Shown: one piece after another, positions 23,943 to 35,100 of the stretch
Layout of the letters: each line of letters starts with the position of its first letter
Numbering within the stretch: position 1 is the stretch's first letter
Assembly: GCA_039566865.1 (NCBI GenBank)
Contig: CM076959.1
Location: 4,385,501 to 4,449,500 of the forward strand
Source of the DNA: Aurelia coerulea
Taxonomy: Eukaryota; Cnidaria; Scyphozoa; Semaeostomeae; Ulmaridae
Reading direction: 5' to 3'
DNA: 64,000 nucleotides
Notes under the pieces: generated by a model
What the model saw: only the letters and a program-made list of their open reading frames with translations
Told to the model about the DNA's origin: nothing
The model's database searches: none
Program-made: the position numbers and the translations under genes

Positions 23943-26900
23943 TATTTGATGAGCCTGGATAAGGATTTTGTTCGATTGGAAGAGACAGTGCAAGAGTGCA
24001 TCCAATTGAAGATCAGCCAAACAGAGGCCCATGAAGGCTACATCCAACGGCTGGAGAAAAACGTCATTCGGAAAATTAAAGCTCGGGAATGCCAGGCAAG
24101 TGCATCTCATCTCGCTATCTCTTCACTTCAGTTACCATAAATTGCATCAGCCCTCCTAGTCCTAGGCATAAATCATCAGCAGTATAATCAGAAGGAGCAT
24201 ACCTAAGCGGGATTCTTCTTGTTACACTACCTCGTATAAGCAGGCCCGTAGAAAGCGGGGGTGGGGCTCGAGCCCCCCCCCCTATAATTTTGAAAACAAT
24301 GGTGATACGTCACACAAATTAATTAGATGTATTGTTCTCTATTGTTTTAAGACCAATTGCCCCCCCCCCAATCCAAAGCGTCTTCCTACGGTCCTGCATA
24401 TAAGATGTAAAATAGAGGTGTTACCAGAGGCGGCACGAGGAAGATCCAAGAAAGCTTATGGCAGAACCCCCTCCCCCTCCGTATTCTGACGCCATCTGCT
24501 AGTGCCAGGTATGCCTAAATATTGCTGAACTAACCGCCCTCCCACCCAACTCAATTTTGTAACTGCAAGAAAGCAAGGGAGAAGTATTCACATGATGTAG
24601 GATTAAATGCTAGCCATATATATCGCATTTCTATATATAAGTAGTGTATCGGTGTCGTGAATTCTATTGTATTGTAATGTTGATCTAACATACGTTTCCC
24701 TTGGCTCTCTTTGTATTGTAAATTTATTATATTATATTACTTTACAGGCTTTTCAATGGCTAAATTTTATCAGCAGTGTGAATGTTGATGGCAAATCTGT
24801 CCCTGCGTTGGGCATTAAATCCATTACTGTCTTGGACGAGTTTCAAGATATTAAGAAAGATGGAAGTGCTCCATTATATCTTCATTGAGAAAGCAAAGTG
24901 CTAAGGCATTCAATGGTGTTTATTAACGGTTTATCAAGTAATCTACGAAATTGGTACCAACATTTCGAAAAAAATACTTAACAATTTCCGAATGTAAATG
25001 GAAATTTCCTGAGAAATGCTGCGTTTTTCTATTTTTCTCCAATTCCAACCACCAACACCCCAACATCTGATAAATAGGAAAATGTGTGATCTTGCAAGTA
25101 GAGTTCTTCTGTCTACAAGTTTTCCTTTATTGATTGATGAAGTTGCCGAAATTATTTCAAATTACTTAATCATAATAACAAACTTTTTCGATCTGAAGGA
25201 GTCGAAGGCAGCAATGATTGAAATGACTGGCAGTGGAAACATGATTCCGCTGCAATTCGGGAAACCAGACGAGCTGGTAACAGAGCAGGACCTGCAAAAA
25301 CGTTCTGCTAAAACCCAATGCGTGAAAGGTGAGTTATTAAATGAATGTTATAGATGATGATAATGAACATTTATTTAACAGAACAAAATGGAGCATGCTT
25401 GGACGGGAGTGTGCAATGGTAAGTAAGCATTGTCTATAACAAAGTAACAAAGAGAAAACTCTGACATAGCATTGTTATGGGGCTATATATTTTTCACGGT
25501 GCATGTGCAATTTCAATTTGAAAGGGATATGTTTTAATTCTTTTGCTATTTACAACAGCAAAACCCAGTAATAAGCTGCGTAACAGGCCGTTTTGAAACT
25601 TTTATTGCACTGAACTTCATGAACTCGTTTGAACTCCAGGCAGATAAATTGCTGATGCAACTGTTTCCTTCCAGCTATTAGATTACCCCAGTCAACCTTC
25701 TCGGACAAGATGCTGGAATGGATACGCTATGGTGAGTAAAATGTATGAATAACTGATTTTCATGCAAACGAATTTCAAGTTTGAGAAAGCGGAAATATAT
25801 AAAACCATTGATGAAACTTTTCCAATTCCTAATTCGCAGCAACGACGAGCATTGATTTAGAAGCACGATGGTGATATATGCAACATTATCCGATTTACGT
25901 TTACTTGCTCAATCTTCTTTGCAGCTCGTGAAGGTGGGCAAGAGCCAGGAGCTGAAGAGCAGCAACTCTCCTTTTTAAAAGCAGCACAGCTTGAGCAAAT
26001 CCAGGAGCTGCAAAGAACAGTTGCGGCAGCTTTATCAGGTATGAGCAGCTCTAGATAACGTAAACCATACTTTCTGTTTCTTTGCCATTCCGGTTCGCAA
26101 TTAATTCCTGTTTCAAAACATATGTTGTTAAATAATTACGAGAGTAAATGCAATAAAAGCTCTGTTTCGGATGTTTGTCTTCACGTATTTTAGTCCTGGG
26201 AAATATAGTTTTCGAAATACATATTTTGATAATTGAAGTCCTTGGCATATTTCTAACAGTATTATCAGTTGTACAATGTATCTTATTACTTGCGTTTTGA
26301 CATGTTCATGAGGAGTCCTCATGAGGAGTCCCCATGAGGGCACAAGGCATGAAGACTGTTGTAGAACCTTCAAGGAACTCGTAAAAGTGGCTTGAGTGCT
26401 CAAATTTTGAAAGTTCTAAGAAACTATCCAACATCAGTGCCATTAGCAGTAACATCTCTTCACTTATCTTATATTCACAAGGAACTGCTGATCAAATCAA
26501 TGAAGATCAGAGCAGCACTATTGTGGTGAGCACCTTGTTTTGAGAATCAATGGCAGAATGTCTTTACATTTGAAATAAAACTTTTTAATTTTTTTTCCCA
26601 AAAATCACTTGATACTTGATATCTCTCTCCTATAATAGGAAATAGCTAATGCATAGATTTATTGAATCTTGTAATATGATACGGATTGCTTAATTGCTTC
26701 GAAACATTGCTGGAAGCATTTTTAAACAAATATGAGTGTACCATTGATCACTCTATGTTGTGTTTTTAGGATGATATGAGCCCTGCAACCCAATTGGAAT
26801 TCATGGGATATACCCCTAAAAGAAAGGCTGCATTCGAATTGGTAAGTAATCGCGATGGCATATTTCATGATTTGATATAGCAGGACATAAATACAAAAGA

Positions 26901-29900
26901 CTGTGCACCCCCCCCAGGGGCAACTACAACTACTGCCTACTATCAGAAAAAAGTTTCAGGGATTTTATTAGATCACAAAGAGCCATCAATTTGGGGTGGT
27001 GTGACCTTTTTCATGAAGATAAATTCAAAGTATGATTGAAGAAGATACATTACTCCATTACAAGTTACAAATTTGTCACAATTTTAGGATATATCGAAAA
27101 TGTGCCAATCTTAAAATGCATTAGATATTGACACTTGCATGTTATTAATCAATTTCTTTCCATAAACTAGTTATAGTAGATGATGAAGATGAAGAAACCT
27201 CTTTCCAATATGAATACCAGCTTAGGAATTTTGATGTAATTCATCGAAAAATTTGGTTCTCTTTCGAATATCAGGGAGCACGTTGGGTGACAAAGAGGGG
27301 AAAAGATGCAGATGATGTGGATGCTGAGCTAGACACGCCAGCATTTAGAAGAAATCTGTTTCCAGAAGGCACAGTTGGAATCATGCGCAGAGGTATGCTA
27401 AGAAAAGAAAGTAACGATTGACAACGTCAATTGTCTTTGTGTCTTTGTGTCTTTGTGTCTTCGTCATTGTTTACACGTGATCGCAATCTTCCATCGCTGA
27501 AAATTGGGTTTCTAACAGGAAAGATTTTCAACTTAACTCATACGTCCTGTACTGCATATTTGTATTCAGAGGATGGTAGTTGCAAATTTGTAAATTCGTA
27601 AAGGAAACTTCTGTAAAAGGCTGGATACTGAATCGACCCAGGTCGACCTATGTTTACTATCTCAGAGCAAAATTTATTATTCTTAGGTACCAGAGAGTCC
27701 AGAAATGAAACAGTTGGAGCAGAGCCGGTGTGTAGTACTCCAGTGACTGACGCAGGTAAAGGGAGTATTACTGTAGAAGGGCCATTATTAACATTCATTC
27801 ACAACTACTAGGACCACTTGCAACGATCTTTCGACAAAATTTTGATTTGAGGGGAAGCTTAGTGCAACCTTTCTTTTCGGGGCAATTTTCCGACGATGCT
27901 AATTGTGGTTTAAAATGTTACCCTTAACGTTATTTCATTTACCATATATCGTATTTCAAATGACCTTTTCTGTCAATGTTAAACTTTTCTGTCAATGTTA
28001 AACTTGTAGGGTGTTCCCTTAAAACTTTTCAGCATATTTTCTGAAGAATCATCCCAATGCATTATTCTTTTTGTTTAAAGAGAAGACTTCTGAGATGAAA
28101 AATGTGACAGAAGGGGAATGCCCCAAAGACACGACCACCACGAGCAGCAATGAAGAAGGCTGTACCAAAGGTGCTGGTTGGCCAGGTATTGCTTCGGCTT
28201 CAATTTTACAAATAGAAAATAAAGGTTAATCTATCTTGTCAACAGAAACTTCCCCACCCTTGTTAGCTTGTGAAGAAAAATAGGTGTTGTTGGCAAAATT
28301 TGGACCGGTTCAAGTGAAATATGTCGGCCAATATTGATATCTTCAATCCCAAGAAGCATACCTCTGCCATACTCGGTGGCCATTTACCTGAGAAACTCAA
28401 ACCAGTTTGCAATTTCACCCCGATCTGAGTTGAACTGGTCAAAGCCCCTATAGTGTTTAAATAGAAAATGCGGTTCTCAAACCGGGGTGAATCTCAATTC
28501 TCAACTCGCCTGTTCACGTCGGTATAATATTCCAAATTCACATTGGCCTATTGTTTTACTTGGTGCCATAGATTATTTTTGGCACTCGATGCATCTAAGA
28601 ACAACAACACAGGTCTCGGACCGGGGCGATAATTCATGTAAATGCAACGGGAAATAAGCTAGCAGGCCAATATTCAAATAGGGGTGGACTTCCAAACCGG
28701 TTCGAGTTTTGTCATGCAAACGGGCCCTCAAGTTAATGGAAATATTTCGATCACAACGAAAGCCGGGTGCTAATAACTTGGAAAGCAAAATACCCGCTGG
28801 GCCCTGCTAGTCTATCCATGTTGCTATAATGCCACCTTTCTTTCAGGTGACGAATCGGCGAAACCAAAGCGTTTGGGAAAGAAGAAACGGGTTTCTGAAT
28901 TCTGCATTTGTAAAGAGGTAACGAACCCCTAACGAACCAACTTCATTGATTAAATTAGGTACAGGTCAATAACACAACAGATCACGTACGGAATCTACTG
29001 GTCATGATTCATTATCATCATCATTCTTATCATTATTACTATTATCTAACATGATAGCTCGCTCAGCAAATTTCATTGTCTATGATAATCAATCTTTGTT
29101 ACCCATGTCTTCTTTGCTTTGCCGCTATCACAACGTATCTTTTTAGATTGCGTAGCACTTGGCCCTAATCAGCTGTAACCATTCGATTTTCTTAAAGTAC
29201 ATATCAGGGGGATTTAGAATCTTTAATTGTGAAATTTTAAAACCTCCTTCAACTGACCACTTACAAAGTTGCACTTTGTACCGGGTATTGATTGATATCT
29301 TACCCTTGAATTTCAGAAACGGTCAACAGAGGAGGAAAATGACATGATACTCTGTCAATCTAAGTGGAGAAAAACTGAGGTAAACTGTAACTTTTCATCT
29401 CAAGGTGTAATTGTCTGCTATGCATTGCATCACATTGAACTGATGTTGTTGGAAACTCCGGGCAATTTTTGATAGCTGCTGACAAATGCAAACAGTGTTG
29501 GCAACGAGTATCGATTACTATCACAAAGTATCGCATTGAGTGAACTTGCCAGAGTCTCTTCCCCTTGCCAGAAACATTAAAAACCAAAACAATGAAGAGG
29601 CCCCCTTTCCTCCCTAATGCAAGGGTAACCTTTAAGGTGGCTGGCAGTTTTTCAGGTTTAAAATACGGAAAAGACTTAGGCAAGTCCACGTATTAAGTTC
29701 ATGGAAGCAAATTGTCCACTACGTGCAAAGTGAAGTTTTGCAGGCTTTGGGTTAATAAAGTGTCCAGCATCACTAGGAACCTTGTTATGATCGCAGTACT
29801 CGGGACTGCAATCTTTTCACGAAGAAAGTGAATTTTATTAGATGACACCAGTGAATTTTCTTTATAGTGCCCGGGAAGAGGCTACTTTCATTTAAATTGC

Positions 29901-30829
29901 ATTGGCCTGAAAAGCCTTCCAAAGGAAAGCCCATGGTGAGTTCATTTGTATTTGTTATTGGTTCTTTTGTGTACTTAACTGGTTCCATAGCACTAAAGTG
30001 AAGGTCTGAAGAAATGGTGTGCATAAATCACGGGGGAGGGGGGTTTCTTTCATAGTAAAGGTACCTAGGGATGTGCTGTGAGCAAGGGTATACTTTTTCG
30101 GATTTCTAGTCTTGCCAAGAGTATACTTTTTGCAATTTTGGCCTACAACGGTCTAGCCAAGGGTATCATTACATGTTTGTTGACAGCATCTTCCATATGT
30201 TATAAATTCCACCAAATATATATAAGGTTGCAACGAAAAAGTACAGTGCACAAGCAAAAATATAATTCGAAACGAAATAAAAAATGTATCTATATACTGT
30301 ATAGTACTGTACAAGTATATATACAGCAAACAAATGTACAATCCCCGTTCGATATTTTGCTAGGTCGGGTGGTTTTTCGATTAAAATTTCATGTTTTGGA
30401 GTATACATTTCACCAATTTCTAGAATTTTTCTAGAATCTGTTATAGTTTCGAGCGAAAAATTCTGGAGCAGGGTAAAATCAAAATTTGTAGGCAAACCCT
30501 CGTACAAATGTAAGTCAAGAACCGAAACCGAAAGAAATACAATGGATTTATTAACAAACGATAGAGGGTGACAGATGTTGATTAAGAAATAATTGCTCTT
30601 TCAATCAATAGCATACTTCAGGAAAACCTATGAACCTGCTGCAATTTAGTTAGCCTATAGATAATGTGTTTGCGCCTATAATTGTGTCATGCCCTATTCA
30701 AAATCACCTTGTTACTACAAAGTCCTTTATTCGCAGGAAATGCAAAGATTGCAGGAAAAGAGTCCCTGGGAAAAAGAAACAGAACTGAAGATTGCAGGAA
30801 GAGTCACTGGGAAAAAGAAACAAAACTGA
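23943..30829 (+). CDS. Multi-exon gene of unknown function
   Basis: Eleven exons with good splice sites join with matching phases: 23943-24095, 25199-25328, 25675-25731, 25925-26038, 26482-26525, 26770-26841, 27275-27392, 27687-27755, 28081-28185, 28847-28917, 29317-29379 (996 nt, 332 codons). A further exon 30737-30829 begins in the same phase and ends in TGA, so it may be terminal. The first intron has a GC donor (GCCAG|GCAAGT). The first exon looks coiled-coil (RLEETVQECIQLKISQ); the fourth is Gln/Glu-rich and helical (AQLEQIQELQRTVAAAL). The sixth and seventh carry QLEFMGYTPKRKAAFELG, ARWVTKRGKDADDVDAEL and FRRNLFPEGTVGIMRRG. Exons eight and nine are Thr/Ser/Glu-rich. The tenth ends in a basic run plus EFCICKE, and the next has DMILCQSKW. 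I do not recognise the family. The start exon is not in view. Confidence 0.65.
24241..24396. mobile_element. hAT-type MITE
   Basis: The left CAGGCCCGTAG and the inverted right end CTACGGTCCTG match at 10 of 11. The flanking octamers CGTATAAG and CATATAAG match at 7 of 8. It contains CCCCCCCCC runs and the core ATTTTGAAAACAATG. A second copy of the same family lies at 52308-52476. It sits in the first intron of the unknown gene. Confidence 0.75.
24748..24888 (+). CDS. Alternative terminal exon of the unknown gene
   Basis: A good acceptor (ATATTACTTTACAG) opens in the phase left by exon 23943-24095 and reads AFQWLNFISSVNVDGKSVPA, then LGIKSITVLDEFQDIKKDG, to TGA at 24886-24888, with no usable donor before the stop. 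Exon 23943-24095 also joins in frame to 25199, so this piece fits a transcript ending early. Whether it is used cannot be told from sequence. Confidence 0.4.
   Translation, partial: AFQWLNFISSVNVDGKSVPALGIKSITVLDEFQDIKKDGSAPLYLH
28376..28728. mobile_element. Harbinger-like MITE, diverged copy
   Basis: The left GGCCATTTACCTGAGAAACT and the inverted right end (GGGCCCGTTTGCATGACAAA) share the layout of the better-preserved element at 49230-49919. Inside, CCCCGATCTGAG and CAAACCGGTTCGAG motifs match that family. No clean target duplication is visible. It is intronic in the unknown gene. Confidence 0.55.
29380..30736. other. Intron or intergenic
   Basis: Between the last secure exon and the possible terminal exon I see only a degenerate 40-odd-bp duplication at 30085-30175 (CAAGGGTATACTTTTT and variants). 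Its small ORFs have no support. Confidence 0.45.
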
Positions 30830-30911
30830 AGAAGAAACAGTTGTCTTTAAACGGGCTCCGTCGCCAAACTGTACGTGGCCATTCTTCTCCATTGTTTTCT
30901 GCAGTTTCTTT

Positions 30912-31197
30912 CAGTGGCGGCGCCAGCCTTAAAAAAGTGGAGGGGACGAAGGAACGGGGGGGTCTGGGGGCTTAGCCCCCAGGAAAATTTTTCAGGACCA
31001 CGCCCTTTTTATACTCAGGAAACGTCCTTTTTGCAGTCAGGAAACACCCTTCTTTGTCTATCAAACTCTAAAGATACCTACCTAACCCCTCCTAAAACAT
31101 TTTCTCAACGGATTTAAACGCATTGAAAAAGTGACCTCAGAGAAAAGTGGGGGGGACTTGTCCCCCCCATTCCCCCCCCCCCGTGGCTCTGCCACTG
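30912..31197. mobile_element. hAT-type MITE with perfect 8-bp duplication
   Basis: The termini CAGTGGCGG and CTCTGCCACTG are flanked by identical octamers GTTTCTTT at 30904-30911 and 31198-31205. Both arms contain GGGGG/CCCCC runs around CTTAGCCCCC and CTTGTCCCCCC. The 286-bp interior is non-coding. Confidence 0.85.
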
Positions 31198-31205
31198 GTT
31201 TCTTT

Positions 31206-32153
31206 GGTAGCTTCACCAAACCCATCGAAAAATGCTCGTCAAAAATCCACTCATATCCAAACAATCGTAAGAGATATGCGTGATACTGCCCACCAAAAAC
31301 TTAAAAAATCTTAATTTCGACCGAAATTTGGAGACGGAGCCCCTTTAGTGGAAGAAAGCAAGACAAATCAACGTTTGAACCATTAATCATGAATTGTGCA
31401 GAGATATTCACGAGCTTTTATATTTAGTGTATATATTAGAGTACAGTTGTCAAAGTATTAAAATTAGAGTAGATTCCAAGAGAACAGAGACTGCATTTTC
31501 AATTAGTTTGGTTAATTTTGCTAATCCTGCTAATTCTCCCGCCAATATCGTTGACAATCATGGACCCGTGTTGTTTAATCGTTACCATTTGGATTTTGTC
31601 CAAAATAGGCGACAGTTGTCTGACATGAAATAAGTTCTGCGAAAAGTTCCAGCAACTGTTTTTGCAAAAAGGCAAGATTGATTCGAAATATTTTTCTACA
31701 GACAGAAAAGCTCTCATGTCGAAAATTATTATTTCTCCAGGGACATTTGTCACCTCCCGCTACCTTTGTAGCAATGTGGAAAACCAATTTTTCTGAATTA
31801 AATTCCAAATTGCTGAGAAAAAATTCGTACTTCAGCTATAACTTTCCGACTTATTTGGAAAAAAAGTTAATTTCATTTTCTTGCAACTTATTGCATAAGA
31901 TCAACATTAATCAAATCTACATGCTTCACTGGATCATTCAAATAAAGTACACTTAAATGTGCTACGTTGCTACCGATATACAGTATTAAACCGCCACCAA
32001 CGAACTCAGTTTGTAAAAACAGGCTGTTTGATTTCTTATGAATATCATATAAATGTTATATAAAACCAAATGTTGGACAATGAACATAGTGCCATCTGGC
32101 AGGCTGCAGTTTCTTATAAGTCAGTTTCTTAGTGGCAGGGTAACACTGTATTA
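31206..32153. other. Unassigned A/T-rich sequence
   Basis: Overlapping ORFs on both strands at 31394-31956 have no recognisable domain. CAGTTTCTTATAAGTCAGTTTC near 32107 resembles the AAGAAACT strings in the hAT element at 663-1674. Confidence 0.4.
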
Positions 32154-35100
32154 GCAGATATTTGATGGGTGTGTGGGTACTTGAAGAACTCCAGTCAACC
32201 AGCATCCTTTGCGCACGTCACCTTTCGACTGCGACAGCCATTTTCATATGACATCGTACATAGCAGTGCTCAGCAAAGCGCGACCGCAATGGATGCTGGT
32301 TGAACGGCGTTCTTTAATATCTCTGCTGCTTGCTACCCTTGCTACTAATATTTGATGGGTGTGTGCGTACTTGTAGTGTCTCTGCTATCCATTGCTACTG
32401 ATATTTAATGGGTGTGTGTGTTCTTGTATGTCTTTGCTACTCTTGCTACCCTTGCTACCGATATTTGATGGGTGTGTGTGTACTTGTATGTCTCTGCTAC
32501 CCTTGCTACTCATGCTACCCTTGCTACCGATATCTGATGGGTGTGTGTGTACTCGTATGTCTCTGCTACCCTTGCTACCCTTGCTACTGATATTTGAAGG
32601 GGGTGTGTGTACTTGTATGTCTCTGCTACTCTTGCTACCCTTGCTACTGATATCTGATGGGTGTGTGTGTACTCATATGTCTCTGCTACCCTTGCTACCC
32701 TTGCTACCGATATCTGATGGGTGTGTGTGTACTTATGTCTCTGCTACCCTCGCTACCCTTGCTACCGATATCTGATGGGTGTGTGTGTGTGTACTCATAT
32801 GTCTCTGCTACCCTTGCTACTCTTGCTACCCTTGCTACTGATATTTGATGGGCGTGTGTGTACTTGTATGTCTCTGCTACTCTTGCTACTCTTGCTACCC
32901 TTGCTACCCTTGCTACTGATATTTGAAGGGGGTGTGTGTACTTGTATGTCTCTGCTACCCTTGCTACCCTTGCTACTGATATTTGAAGGGGGTGTGTGTA
33001 CTTGTATGTCTCTGCTACCCTTGCTACCCTTGCTACCCTTGCTACCCTTGCTACCCTTGCTACCGATATTTGAAGGGGGTGTGTGTACTTGTATGTCTCT
33101 GCTACCCTTGCTACTCTTGCTACCCTTGCTACCGATATCTGATGGGTGTGTGTGTACTTGTATGTCTCTGCTACCCTTGCTACCCTTGCTACCGATATCT
33201 GATGGGTATGTGTGTGTACTCATATGTCTCTGCTACCCTTGCTACTCTTGTTACCCTTGCTACCGATATCTGATGGGCGTGTGTGTGTACTCATATGTCT
33301 CTGCTACCCTTGCTACTCTTGTTACCCTTGCTACCGATATCTGATGGGCGTGTGTGTGTACTCATATGTCTCTGCTACCCATGCTACTCTTGCTACCCTT
33401 GCTACCGATATCTGATGGGTGTGTGTGTACTCGTATGTCTCTGCTACCCTTGCTACTCTTGCTACCCTTGCTACTGATATTTGATGGGCGTGTGTGTACT
33501 TGTATGTCTCTGCTACTCTTGCTACTCTTGCTACCCTTGCTACTGATATTTGAAGGGGGTGTGTGTACTTGTATGTCTCTGCTACCCTTGCTACCGATAT
33601 CTGATGGGTGTGTGTGTACTTGTATGTCTCTGCTACTCTTGCTACTCTTGCTACCCTTGCTACTGATATTTGAAGGGGGTGTGTGTACTTGTATGTCTCT
33701 GCTACCCTTGCTACCCTTGCTACCCTTGCTACCAATATTTGAAGGGGGTGTGTGTACTTGTATGTCTCTGCTACCCTTGCTACTCTTGCTACCCTTGCTA
33801 CCGATATTTGATGGGTGTGCGTGTGTACTTGTATTTCTCTGCTACCCTTGCTACCCTTGCTACCCTTGCTACTGATATTTGAAGGGCGTGTGTGTACTTG
33901 TATGTCTCTGCTACTCTTGCTACCCTTGCTACTGATATTTGAAGGGGGTGTGTGTACTTGTATGTCTCTGCTACCCTTGCTACTCTTGCTACCCTTGCTA
34001 CTGATATTTGATGGGCGTGTGTGTACTTGTATGTCTCTGCTACTCTTGCTACTCTTGCTACCCTTGCTACTGATATCTGATGGGTGTGTGTGTACTCGTA
34101 TGTCTCTGCTACTCTTGGTACTCTTGCTACCCTTGCTACCCTTGCTACTGATATTTGAAGGGGGTGTGTGTACTTGTATGTCTCTGCTACCCTTGCTACT
34201 CTTGCTACCCTTGCTACCGATATCTGATGGGTGTGTGTGTACTTGTATGTCTCTGCTACTCTTGGTACTCTTGCTACCCTTGCTACCGATATCTGATGGG
34301 TGTGTGTGTACTTGTATGTCTCTGCTACTCTTGCTACTCTTGCTACCCTTGCTACTGATATTTGAAGGGGGTGTGTGTACTTGTATGTCTCTGCTACCCT
34401 TGCTACTCTTGCTACCCTTGCTACTGATATTTGAAGGGGGTGTGTGTACTTGTATGTCTCTGCTACCCTTGCTACTCTTGCTACCCTTGCTACCGATATC
34501 TGATGGGTGTGTGTGTACTTGTATGTCTCTGCTACCCTTGCTACCCTTGCTACCGATATCTGATGGGTGTGTGTGTGTACTCATATGTCTCTGCTACCCT
34601 TGCTACTCTTGTTACCCTTGCTACCGATATCTGATGGGCGTGTGTGTGTACTCATATGTCTCTGCTACCCTTGCTACTCTTGCTACCCTTGCTACCGATA
34701 TCTGATGGGTGTGTGTGTACTCGTATGTCTCTGCTACCCTTGCTACTCTTGCTACCCTTGCTACTGATATTTGATGGGCGTGTGTGTACTTGTATGTCTC
34801 TGCTACTCTTGCTACTCTTGCTACCCTTGCTACCGATATCTGATGGGTGTGTGTGTACTTGTATGTCTCTGCTACCCTTGCTACCCTTGCTACCGATATC
34901 TGATGGGTGTGTGTGTGTACTCATATGTCTCTGCTACCCTTGCTACTCTTGTTACCCTTGCTACCGATATCTGATGGGCGTGTGTGTGTACTCATATGTC
35001 TCTGCTACCCATGCTACTCTTGCTACCCTTGCTACCGATATCTGATGGGTGTGTGTGTACTCGTATGTCTCTGCTACCCTTGCTACTCTTGCTACCCTTG

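Noticed and set aside
28847..29379. PHD finger formed by EFCICKE and DMILCQSKW
   Set aside because: Only three Cys are present and the later CxxC, WFHxxC and final ligands are missing, so I describe the residues but do not call a PHD domain.
33331..34584. 417-codon reverse ORF (SKGSKGSRDIQVHTHPSDIG repeats) and many forward ORFs of 60-360 codons in 32.4-41.2 kb
   Set aside because: They lie wholly in the minisatellite. Unit lengths are mostly multiples of three and stop-free in several frames, so long ORFs appear on both strands by construction.
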